Below are positions 32,740-41,975 of a stretch of 64,000 nucleotides of DNA, one piece after another; within the stretch, counting starts at the first letter, position 1, and every line of letters starts with the position of its first letter. The stretch spans positions 2,356,001 through 2,420,000 of the forward strand of contig CM114275.1 of assembly GCA_050084515.1 (NCBI GenBank), in the 5' to 3' direction. The DNA is from Blasia pusilla. Taxonomy: Eukaryota; Marchantiophyta; Marchantiopsida; Blasiales. Made by a program: the position numbers and the translations under genes. The notes beneath the pieces are model-generated. The model was not told the origin of the DNA and did not search any database. It saw only the letters and a program-made list of their open reading frames with translations.

Positions 32740-33568
32740 AGTCACGCGCCGTCGCCGTCCGCGACTGTCGCCATTTATCCGTCCGCGCCCGCCTGTCCAC
32801 CCGTTTGCGCCCATACAACCTAAACGTCTCCTGCTCTTTCCCGAAAATCTCGCTACTCTCGATGATGCACTCGCCGCCCCACTCCATACTACACTCTGCC
32901 ACTGTCCTCAATCCATGTGCACTAGCAAACTCTGAGTAAAACGGACAGCGCTTCCGCCCACGGTCTTCCGACCAGAAAAATGACCAACACTTGCAACACA
33001 TGCGTCTCCAGGGGCTCCCGACCAAGGCAACTCGCTTGCCTACTTGCACACAATAAATTCCCACCAGTCCCTTGACATCTTTCTCATGTAAAAATAAAAA
33101 GTAGTAAAAATGGCACACCCGGCCTAAAACTCCACTCCTCAATCTACATCGGCATATTGAGCCTCGTCCACCCTGTGCTATCAAGGAATCTGGATGCTAG
33201 CACCCTAGTCCTATCTCACACACATACAAGAGAGATGCTCCAACGACCCAACATGAGAAAGATGCTTAGAAAAGCCACCTTCCTCTCTTATATAGGGTTG
33301 GGAAGAGCCAAAAGGCTCTTCGCCTAAAAATAGCCCTCCCCTTGGTAACCTATGCGCACAGGTTACCAGGGGCGGGTGACCTACTCAACAAGTCACCCCG
33401 CTGTGAAAGACCTCAACATGAAAGTTATCAGAAACAACGTTCCTGACACAATGGACCTATCCTCAACCTCATCCGACATTGTGGGACAAAGTTACACTCA
33501 AGATAGTCCGCTGGCTCCTACGCCCTATCCACGATAGATCTCGGCCTATCGGCTATTCAAATGTGACA
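32740..33568 (-). repeat. 5' end of element 3: block A1 (beta) and leader
   Basis: Block A1 (33568-33090, 479 bp, TGTCACATTTG ... TATTTTTA) is colinear with the A part of the solo repeat at 10324 but has no B block. It is followed on the minus strand by leader sequence containing GGGCGGAAGCGCTGTC (32959-32944), the same word as in the alpha leaders. A TATA box and hairpin are present as in the other A copies. Confidence 0.72.
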
Positions 33569-33739
33569 CCCTTGAGTTAATGTTTTGCAATATATTCTTG
33601 CACATACATGGTGGTCTTAGAATACGACACTCAATCCATGATTTTTCTAACTAATCATTTTTTATTTTATTTTAATCACAATTTATTGAAAAACGGTTGG
33701 TATGGGGCCCACACTTATATCATGGTGGAACCCAAGACC
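33569..33739. other. A/T-rich spacer with a short direct repeat
   Basis: The words TTTTTCTAACTAATCATTTT and TTATTTTATTTTAAT at about 33641-33676 recur at 33846-33882 inside element 4. This looks like a small A/T-rich insertion or templated duplication. No gene was seen. Confidence 0.5.
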
Positions 33740-34110
33740 AAGATCCAAAGTACTGAAAATCTTTGCTGTCCCCACCATCATCAAAGATCTCTCTTTGTGT
33801 AGGCATGGCATACCTATCGTTTACCTTGGTTGTGAAAATTGCCGAATTTTTTTCTAACTAATCATTTTTATTTTATTTTAATTGATGATATGGGACGGTA
33901 ATTTGCCACACATCCGCCTATCCGTGTAGTTGCCATGCACATCCTTTTTAGCAGGCATGATAGTGGCTGATGCATACTCTCCATGCAACAACTCCACTAA
34001 TCCAGCCTCCAAAAGGTCGAACGTCCTACTCTGAATCAGGTCCCTCTCCATATCACTATATCAGTAGGGACGACGGAAGATTGGAGAATTACTAGCCAAA
34101 TCAATTCATA
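33740..34110 (-). pseudogene. Gypsy RT N-terminal fragment
   Basis: This stretch parallels 5215-5560 of element 2 and encodes pieces of the RT start (SDMERDLIQ, VELLHGEYASATI, the YTDRRMCG region and the segment before FSTLDL). A 48-bp A/T-rich insertion at about 33842-33890 interrupts it. The active-site half of RT is absent. Confidence 0.75.
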
Positions 34111-34285
34111 TACCGGGTCCAACCAAAGCACCCAACTCCTTCATGCTAAAGGCAAAAAAACTTCTATAAGCACGTAGGAATTGTGTCAAGCGTCGTTTCT
34201 CACCTCCCCTAAGCTTGGGCCCAAGTAATGGCTCCCAAGTCTCCTCCACTGGCAGACTAGAGGGAGAGGACGACGCCATTGGCTG

Positions 34286-35490
34286 CTATGCAACCCCCTC
34301 ACAAGATGGTACACCCTTAATTACACCATCATCTGAGCAAATAACTCCTCCACCAGCATGAGCAACCAACTCCACATGCCCAACCATTACATCCCATTTA
34401 CTCCAAGGATGCAAAATACTATTCTCCTCGCCCCCAGCCGATATCTCTACCGTCCCGGTAGCCATCGAGCTCATCATAAGGGGTGGAAGACCCATCGACA
34501 TAGTCCGAAAGTGACACTGCTCGGCCATCCCAAGACTCAAAATCCAGGTCAAACAATTCAGGTCCATGGCCTAACCCAACACATGACGTCGAGAAGCCTC
34601 AGAAATGGAAGCAACCGCTGTCACAACAGTAGCAAATCCCGTCGCACGCTCTCTCTCATCAGCGTTAGGCTCCACCAACTGTCGCACATGAGAATCCCAT
34701 ACAATCCCGGGACCACCCTTTCCTGTAGGCATGTGACGAGGGAAAACTCACAAATGTGGGATGTGCCATCCTAGGCTGGCCCACACGGTTCACCACTGCC
34801 ATGGGTGACCGATCAATAACCCTCACCACCTGAGAAAGTCGCCCAGTATCCAAGATACTATCCACTATAAGGCAAAGATCCCGCTGCACTGCATCATATG
34901 CTCGACGTAGAACCTCCCTAGGCAACAAGTTTGTCCACCACAAGCATGGACCATGTGCACACGAGCCAACTTGCGCTGCATCCAACAATAGCGGTGGTCC
35001 AATCCAAGACCGCATCTCATGAACACTCGCCATCATTCGGGTCCGAGTGTCACCCAACAATGGAACATTCTCCAGAATGTAAGCTCGAGCACATGCCTGA
35101 TGAACCTGAAGATGTCGTAACACCCGTAACATCTCCCAAAACAATCGAGACTTAGGGTCGTGTAATCCCTCACCACAACCAGCACGTGTATGACCTTGAC
35201 ATGGCCATTTAGCAATCACCAAATCCACAGGACCAACCCTCTCAAGGTCCTACGCTCCCAACAATGCAATGTGTGATGGCAAAGCACGCTAGTACCCACG
35301 AATAGCTGATGGCGGCAACAACTCAGGAAATCTCCGCATCAACTGACCAATATATCGGGATGAGACTCTCTGGGCCGTATCATCTTGCTCCACATACACG
35401 TATCTCCGCACAGGAATACCGGCCTGCAACACTGCAGCGAAACCAGTGCTAATCCCACCAAAGAGATCTAACACACAAATGCCCTCCTAC
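34286..35490 (-). pseudogene. Retroelement cytosine-C5 DNA methyltransferase (uninterrupted copy)
   Basis: A roughly 400-codon methyltransferase is readable on the minus strand: motif I LDLFGGISTGF (35474-35440), acidic motif II-like YVYVEQDD, motif IV DLVIAKWPCQGHTRAG, motif VI AYILENVPLLG, motif VIII changed to SCAHGPCLWW (SRAHRLRLWW in element 2) and motif X RRHVLGQ-like to MDLNCLTWIL. Two TAG stops between 35289 and 35228 stand where element 2 has CAG. A 7-bp insertion near 34665 shifts the frame. Motif spacing suits a compact catalytic domain without ADD or PWWP modules. It probably worked as part of the polyprotein in an ancestor. Confidence 0.82.
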
Positions 35491-35614
35491 AGATACTGCC
35501 ATACGATGGGTGTAGTATCCAAAGGTGATAACCCAATTGGACCAGAAGTAGGAGTCCGTCGTGGGGCCTCCTCTTCCTCGTGAGGTATAACGGCTTCACA
35601 CCAAGCCTCCTACA

Positions 35615-36900
35615 CTAGGCGATCAGCAACTTGCCGTAGTGCACCGCCTGAAGTGGCACATCCAACGATGAGGATACCACTGGTGCAAAACTAGGGACCT
35701 CCTCTACCTCCTCATGCACAGGAGAATCCATAGCAGAAAGGTTACCCTCCAAAAAGTCTCCTGGCCAAGTGACAACTCCACAAAAACCAGCCACAGATGT
35801 TAACACCGTTGGGGAAGATCCTCCTAGTCGAGCCCCATAAATAAATCTCATAGGAACCTGGCTCATACGTCCATCCCCGGACTGCCAACTAGGTCTATAA
35901 GACGCTGTCTCAGTCCAGTAGTCCATCTAAAAACCCATCGGGTACAATATTGCTCCTCCAACTAGTACATCATACGACTCGGCTGATGTGACCATTGCAG
36001 GTATTCCCAACCGGGAGCTATCAGTCACATGATCTGGTCTCAACTGTACAGACAACTTCTCCCGTGTCATGAATTGAGACCTATCATTGGCTCCTCCAAG
36101 TGATGTTTGAATGTGGAATGGGCAAGGCTCAAGCTATGACCTCCGAGTACCCAAACCAATACATGTCGCCTTTCCCAACATCAAAGGTTGGGCACCAGAG
36201 TCTAACAAGACTCTATCTGGTCTATACACCTGTCCTGTAGGACTCACCAATCATAATATCCCACTCCGGTTGTCCAACATACATACACCAGGTGTAAGCC
36301 TCTCACGATCAATGGTTGGCCGGGCTGGTAGTGCATCCATCTTCGCCGTTGCTGCCTACCAAGTAGCACTGGTACTCAATGCTACACCTGACATAGAGGG
36401 TCGCTCCACCGCAACATCCTCATCCACCTCAGCACATGTAGCGGTAACACCCCCACGTTCACACAATGTGGCTGCTAGCTAAAATACAAGAGCTAAGTCA
36501 ACTCCTAAAGCCATTAGCTCCGTGGCCGAAAACAATGGGGATCCCAACACTGAAGTTGCCATCCGCAATACTGCACTGGATGTTGCATCCGTGTCTACTA
36601 CACGCAATGTAGATGCCTCAGTCCCCACCGTAGGCTCAATCGGCTACGTAGGAACCATGGATGGAGTCCTAAGCACCTCAGACAACAAGAATGACTGGGG
36701 AAGCCTAGCCTGTCTCCCCGCCTCACCCCTCTGTGGGTCCAACTCCACAGTAGCACCATGTGGCTCTGACGCTCGAGTGGCTCCTCTCGTAACTGCAGTT
36801 GATGCCTCAACCTGTGTTGCACTCGCCATATAAGAGAGATCATCCCCTCCATAAGAGGTGGAAGCCCCTGCTCCTGAACCTGCTCTATGCTGGATACCAG
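35615..36900 (-). pseudogene. Gypsy aspartic protease region
   Basis: The protease of element 4 is spread over broken frames. LLDSGAQPL is encoded near 36190-36212 and the later MDYWTETASYRP...FIYGARLGGSS part at 35926-35615. It parallels 7688-8707 closely, including the Pro/Ser-rich N-terminal linker (frame 37051-36644). Stops inside the linker and core prevent expression. Confidence 0.75.
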
Positions 36901-36904
36901 CCAT

Positions 36905-38307
36905 AGTAGCCAACTTTTGCTCCAACTGCTCAATCCTGGCAGCCATAGCTGACTCTGTCGTAGTGGTAGGGGTAGCCACCGTAGGTTCTCCAACCACTGG
37001 TCCACCTCGGCCTCTCGGAGCTATTCCATCATGGCCGTGGCCTGATCTCAACTATAGATGAAGATCAAAGCAACGCTCTCGAGGATGATTTGGTCTCCCG
37101 CAATGATCACACTGAGTTGGGGCCGATTGAGGCCCATTCTCCAAATTTAGTCTCCCATCCTCTTGGGGACAAAACCTCCTAACATGATCACCTCCACATG
37201 TCCAACATGACTGTCCTTGTTGTGGGGCAGCAAATGAAGGCAATGGTTTCCGCGCAAGTATCCCTCTAGGACTTGACTGAGGTCGTGTGTACCCCCCACG
37301 ACTCCCACTACTACTACTACCACCACCACTACTACGAGACTGTGAGGTGGACTACTGAACACGAGAAGTAGTAGTTGTATCCCTACTTAATGAGGATGTC
37401 ACCACTCTCTCCTCCACCATGTTAAGCTCAAAATTTTCTCAGATAGAGCAAACACATTGGTCAATGTGGGTGAATCATCACTCATAAGAGTAGCATCACT
37501 TACCCTGCCGCGCAACTCTTTGTCCAAGATCCCATACCAAAATTGGACTGCCTGAGCCTCAGTCACACCCTGGATAACTGAAATCAAGCGTCGCATACAA
37601 GTGTATGCCTCACGAAGACTCTCACCAGTCTTTCGCTCAAATTCGTGAAGACTCCTCGACTTCTGTGTCTTCACTCCCTAATAGTTCTTCTTCAACCTCT
37701 TGAAGAACTCTGCAATCAAGATGAACGATGGTGGGGCAATAGTACCTCCACTAGTACCCCCACTGGTACCTCCATGGGTACCTCCACTAGTACCCCCACT
37801 CCGGCTTGTACTCGTACCACTCAACATCGGGCTGGCTGGCATAGTAGGAGCACGAGTACCAATACCACCATGGGTGATAGACACATAGCCTGGAGACCAA
37901 TATTGTCTCCATGCCTCAATCTCAGCAACATGGTCCTTCCTAAACTCATGGTAATCATCCATGGGTGGTCCCTCCAAGTGCTGAAACAACCCCTTCCAAG
38001 CCAAGAAGGGTGTAAACAACGTGGCGTTCCGCAACATCTGCATATCACATCACGTATCAAACTCCTGAATGAAGTCCTCCAACTCAATGGTGCCCACTAC
38101 ACCCGAGTATCTTCGTGGGCCCTTCATGGGCCCATATATCCTGTCCATGTCCCAAATCAATGGAGCTGCAACACTCGATAACAATGTAGAAGACTTGGTG
38201 TTTGGAACATCCTCGTCCTCCCCTTCATCAACCGTCGGAAGTGGAAAAGGTAGCCGATACCTCAATCCACTCCGTGATAACCAACGCCAATGCTGCACCA
38301 CCACCAA
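36905..38307 (-). pseudogene. Gypsy Gag with two CCHC zinc knuckles
   Basis: Gag pieces on the minus strand: 38307-38050 (acidic N-terminus and IELEDFIQEFDT), 38043-37678 (WKGLFQHLEGPPMDDYHEFR, EIEAWRQYW, then a Gly/Thr/Ser repeat), 37674-37399 (SLREAYTCMRRLISVIQGVTEAQ), and 37243-37052 with two knuckles CWTCGGDHVRRFC and CDHCGRPNHPRERC. The knuckles bind element RNA in related Gags. A short Gln/Leu heptad segment (IEQLEQKLATM) follows before protease. Confidence 0.8.
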
Positions 38308-38322
38308 ATCACCACCACTAAG

Positions 38323-39795
38323 TAACCAAGTGAGGTCGATGTCGATGTACTATTCTAGCTCTACTAGCTATGGGTGTAGGCAACCTAACCTGTCATCACC
38401 ACAAGAAGCCTCCCACGGTCTACTGGTCATCACTCCAGCCTCACTACCGGTAGCACACAGGAGTAAAACTACTCTGGAAATCAGCGTGAACCCTAACAAT
38501 GGGCGCGCAAGCAAGAAGCAACGATGGAGGGGATCCAAACAGAGGAAGTCCAACGACAACCCTCCAATCGCAAATGGAAATCAAGGTAATACAATCCACC
38601 AAACGTGGCGCCCCTTGAATCCACAGAACCCACCACACAATTCTAACGCAACAGCTACTCTGCCGCTGGTCGATGACGTGCTAGTCGCACTCACAGCCCC
38701 TGAAAAGAACATCTGCATGGAGAGGCTACACCGTACTATGCGCTACAGGTCCATCAACCAAAAACCCGAGATGCATAAAGCGCCTAACATATCTCCAAAC
38801 AACACCAAATGAGCTACACCAGTGTGTACACTGGCATAGTTAAGAACTCAGCAGTTAAGCGTCTTCCAGGTAGAATAGCCCAAAGATGGGTGACCACTTA
38901 TGCAACACTCAACTCACAAATCCTGAAAAAACTGCCTCACATCCAAGCAAGCAAGCTTGCTTGCTTGCTCCTTGCTCCTTACTCCGCCTCTCACGCCCAC
39001 TCGCCCCGAGGTACCATGAGTTGCCTCGAAGCCTCGAATGACGCCGAGAAATGCTCGAGACATGCCGTGTCGCCATGCTTAGCTATGGAGAGAGGCCCAA
39101 CTAGGGCACCCCCAATGGGATAGGCGTCTCCAACAACTGACGAATCACCAACCAACCAGCCCCTCTGATCTGCTGTCCACCATAGTAATTTTGCTGACCT
39201 TGACCTAGTCCGCAAAATTACGATTAGCAATTACTCCACAAACCCTTGACCAAAACTAAATCTGTTTCAACAAGAATTTAACTGGCTACCATAGCTATCT
39301 CTCCGCAAAAAATCAGCTACAACCAAGCTTTGTACTATGAGCTGAAAATCAGACAAACTTGTTGTCCATACACCTCCAAAATCGTAAATCCGACATCGCT
39401 TCCGCCCAGATTCATGCACACAGAAATCCGCAACGCTCCACACACTCAAGCAGATAGCTTCACATAAGATCACAATACAGGTAGCATCAGGAACTCTCAC
39501 CCAATCTGGATGAACTTCAACAGAGCTTCCGCACTCCAAGCTCTCCACATCAGAAAACCGTCGAACACGAACCAGAATCTTCAATCCTTGATAACTTCCA
39601 ACTCCCTTAACGAAATCCGGAGATCTAAAGCGCGTTGGAAAGATCCCAAAAAGGCACTTATTTCCCAATAAACCAAGCACCAGATTCACACCTCCAACAT
39701 AGGCCACAAGCCATGAACATCCACGGCTGAGTACACAATCAGCCCTAACCAGATCCACGATCGAAGCTACCATCGATCTACTCTAGTTCTTTGAG
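38323..39795 (-). other. Leader of element 4
   Basis: About 1.47 kb between block A1 and Gag with no convincing protein on the sense strand. Its first kilobase matches the leader at 14346-15403. It contains GGCGGAAGCG at 39392-39408 (minus) and the CAAGCAAGC/GCTTGCTTG palindrome near 38944-38968. No tRNA-complementary primer site beginning TGG was found right after A1. Confidence 0.6.
38809..38910 (+). other. 5S rRNA-like segment, antisense in leader of element 4
   Basis: On the plus strand, opposite to the element, ATGAGCTACACCAG... to ATGCAACACTC follows plant 5S rRNA for about 95 positions. Strong parts are AAGAACTCAGCAGTTAAGCG (38842-38862; 5S has AGAACTCCGCAGTTAAGCG), covering box A, and GATGGGTGACC (38885-38895), box C. 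A T-run follows only near 39188. A transcript from it would run antisense through the leader towards A1. Confidence 0.75.
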
Positions 39796-40163
39796 TGAAA
39801 TCCGTGAAAGACCTACTGTCATAAAACATGTATAGAATCACATAGAATTGAGCCAAACCCACTCCACAATGGGAGAATCCAGGTTGAAGCTTGCGGGAAC
39901 CACCATAGCCATGAGCTCTACTCACTACCAAGGCTAACTCCCAACACAACACGCTCAACTCAAAGAACTAACTGTTCTTTGAGTGCACTCCACACTATAT
40001 CCTTCAACCTAAGAGCGGGCCCTACTAGAAAAGTCACCCTCAATTGAGTAACCCCCAACCCTATGTATGAAACCGCATCTCTACCTAGACACTACGGCCC
40101 TACATAAGGTATTGCCTCTACTAGCACACTATACTCTACGACATAATCCGTATGGTCATGACA
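39796..40163 (-). repeat. Block A1 of element 4 (family alpha, 368 bp)
   Basis: Same length and ends as the A blocks at 1953-2320 and 13978-14345. Here it is the outermost sequence of the element; no B block lies on either side. The sequence to the right of 40163 is unrelated. Confidence 0.8.
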
Positions 40164-41975
40164 AGAGAGATTGGATCGTGATTTGCAAAGAGAGAATACA
40201 GGAGTGAGAGGGTTTCAATGGAGGACCTCGCTAGTCACTCGCTGTTGGGGCAAGTTGGGGACCGTGTGCCCCATTCAGCGGCTCATGGGAGTGCTCACCG
40301 GAGCAAGAGCCGCTTTATTTTGCTGTTTCTTTGCCAATTTTTTGTGTGGGAGAATGGCATGCGGAAGCGCTCCCAAATTTTGGTTAGAAATTAAGTATGG
40401 GGGAGGGTTGCCCCATGCCGATGCTCTCGGGAGTGCCTTGTAGCTTGTTGATTGATGTTTCCACATGTTTCAGATTTTTGTTAGGAGAAATCAACGCGGA
40501 AGCGCTGCCAAATTTTGTGTAGGAGAAAGAGACGTTGGGCTTTACGATAGTCCCATCAGTTTTTATGAGTTTTTTTTATCCAAAATATTTTTGACATTGT
40601 TGTAGATCGTAAAGTTGTGCACGCTGTGCAATAGACGGTGCACAATTTGGAGCTGCGAGCAAAAAGTTATGGCCAATTTTGCAAGCTTCCCATTTTTAGG
40701 GTAAAAATGGCCAAACCCTAAAGCAGTCGCCGAAGTTGGCGGCACCGTCACCGTCTGCGCCGTTGCTGTCGCCTTCATCACTGCCCTTTTCTATCCTTTG
40801 CTGCCGCCGCCGTCACTGCTATTGGTTGCCGTTGCCGCCGCCGCAAGTTGTTGCCGATATGACCCGTTGTCGCCGCCACTTGTTAGAGCCGTTGCCGCCG
40901 CCGCCACTATCAGTTGCCATTGCCGCTGTCAACACGAGTTACCGCCGCCGCCGCCGCTGTTCAAGAAAATGACCAGTCACTAGTGGCGAGGGAGGGCGGC
41001 CGCTACCATACTTGGTGAGTCTATATGAGTCATTGCCACTCATTAATTCGTGACTTCGACACTGTGACTTTTTTGGATTCATGGGATCGTAGTTTCTTTT
41101 CCACTTGCTATGTTGTGATTGGTAGCCGCTTGATGATGATCGAGTACCATGTCGTGATGCCTGTAGCCGCAACGCGCCATCGATTTCCGCGTTGTGCTGC
41201 TCGTGGCCGCACTGCACCGTCTCAGAGCCGCACCATCACTAGGAGCAGATTGCATTTTGTTGACTGAGGAGGGTATGCCACCGAAAGCGGCATCCCATTC
41301 CCGAGTGCCGTGTCGTTTGTAGCCGTTCTATGCCGCCAGTGCCGCAGCGTGCCGCTGCACCCGCACGGCACATGGAGGAGATTTGAGTATTTTCGGTAGC
41401 ATGGGAGCAGTACTTGCTGATTAGAGGAGTTGTCTTCACTTCCAAGTTGGAGTTGAGGTTTGTAGTTGCTGAGGAGCGACATCGACACTTGTTGTCAGGT
41501 TACTCTGCACATGTTAGGGATTTTCGGGTATTGGGAAGTTATTTGGGATATTGGGTTTTGAGCTGATGGTGAGAGCATTGACGATGTATGGGTATAGGGG
41601 ACATAGACTTGTGTGGGATGTCCACAATTGAGGATGGTTGTCGATGAGACGATAGATCAGTTGATTTGCCACACCAGGCCGCTTGTTGCCGCACAACACA
41701 CATCTCAATGAGAGAGGGTAGATTGAGTGCCGCATGTTTAGTTTGAGTGATTGAGGGATTACTCACAAGATTGAGAGTGATCGTGTGAGAGGGGCACGAG
41801 GGCCATCACGACGTCCTTTCGGGATTTTGAGAGGCGAGGTAGTGGACTTGAGAGTAGCTCTGAAGGGTTTACCCAGAGTGGTGCAAGGTTTCGAGGGTCT
41901 CCACATGAGAGACCACCTCGATCTCCTTATGTGTCATCTTTAGACGAGGGGGAGAGTGTAGAGGAGTGTGCTAGT
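40164..41975 (+). mobile_element. 5' leader and start of gag of a plus-strand gypsy element
   Basis: From about 41720 to 41975 the sequence matches, inverted, 63735-64000, where it leads into a Gag frame (TTTCGGGATTTTGAGAGGCGAGG, and the RVSTRE-like segment). Upstream, 41140-41350 matches 15418-15650. GCGGAAGCGCT occurs twice (near 40362 and 40496). It is broken by stops and ends around 41975, where unrelated A/T-rich DNA begins. Confidence 0.6.
40736..40975 (+). repeat. GCC/CCG trinucleotide-rich stretch
   Basis: Imperfect CCG and GCC triplets recur for about 240 bp within the gypsy leader. Open frames here in several phases are low-complexity artefacts rather than genes. Confidence 0.75.

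Larger units (their letters stand above)
25625..32740. mobile_element. Mutator-like DNA transposon (MULE) inserted in element 3
   Basis: The left end (GAGGTGCGGTAAGAGG..., 25625) matches the left end of the 612-bp MITE in element 2. Inside are a minus-strand MULE transposase (29968-26035), a divergent plus-strand gene region (31281-32337) and three arrays of a 27-bp palindrome. The right end was not resolved: the leader of element 3 is recognisable from about 32740 rightward, but no matching inverted repeat or target duplication was seen there. The size of about 7.1 kb and two divergent genes suit an autonomous MULE with an accessory gene. Confidence 0.65.
22329..33568 (-). mobile_element. 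Ty3/gypsy element 3 with complete A1...B1-A2-B2 termini, nested MULE
   Basis: On the minus strand the element starts with block A1 (33568-33090, family beta), then leader (33089 to about 32740). A large MULE insertion follows (about 32740-25625). Then come protease (25624-24425), the first motif of the methyltransferase (about 24110-23990), a deletion, integrase C-terminal half with PHD (24005-23163), polypurine tract (23125-23086), B1 (23085-22948), A2 (22945-22466) and B2 (22465-22329). A1 and A2 belong to the same family, so this copy shows the full terminal layout. The RT, RNase H and most of the methyltransferase are deleted. No clear target duplication was seen. Confidence 0.72.
33740..40163 (-). 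mobile_element. Ty3/gypsy element 4 (5' half), with methyltransferase
   Basis: Read on the minus strand: block A1 (40163-39796, alpha), leader (39795-38323) with antisense 5S-like segment, Gag (38307-36905), protease (36900-35615), methyltransferase (35490-34286) and the N-terminal quarter of RT (34110-33740). The element then stops; the rest of RT, RNase H, integrase and the 3' terminus are missing. It supplies the uninterrupted methyltransferase region against which the MITE in element 2 can be seen, and the two Gag zinc knuckles missing from element 2. Confidence 0.83.

Noticed and set aside
38750-40163. Cassandra-type TRIM carrying 5S RNA
   Set aside because: The 5S-like part is antisense to the element, is not inside a terminal repeat and lies in the leader of a gypsy element with Gag and protease.
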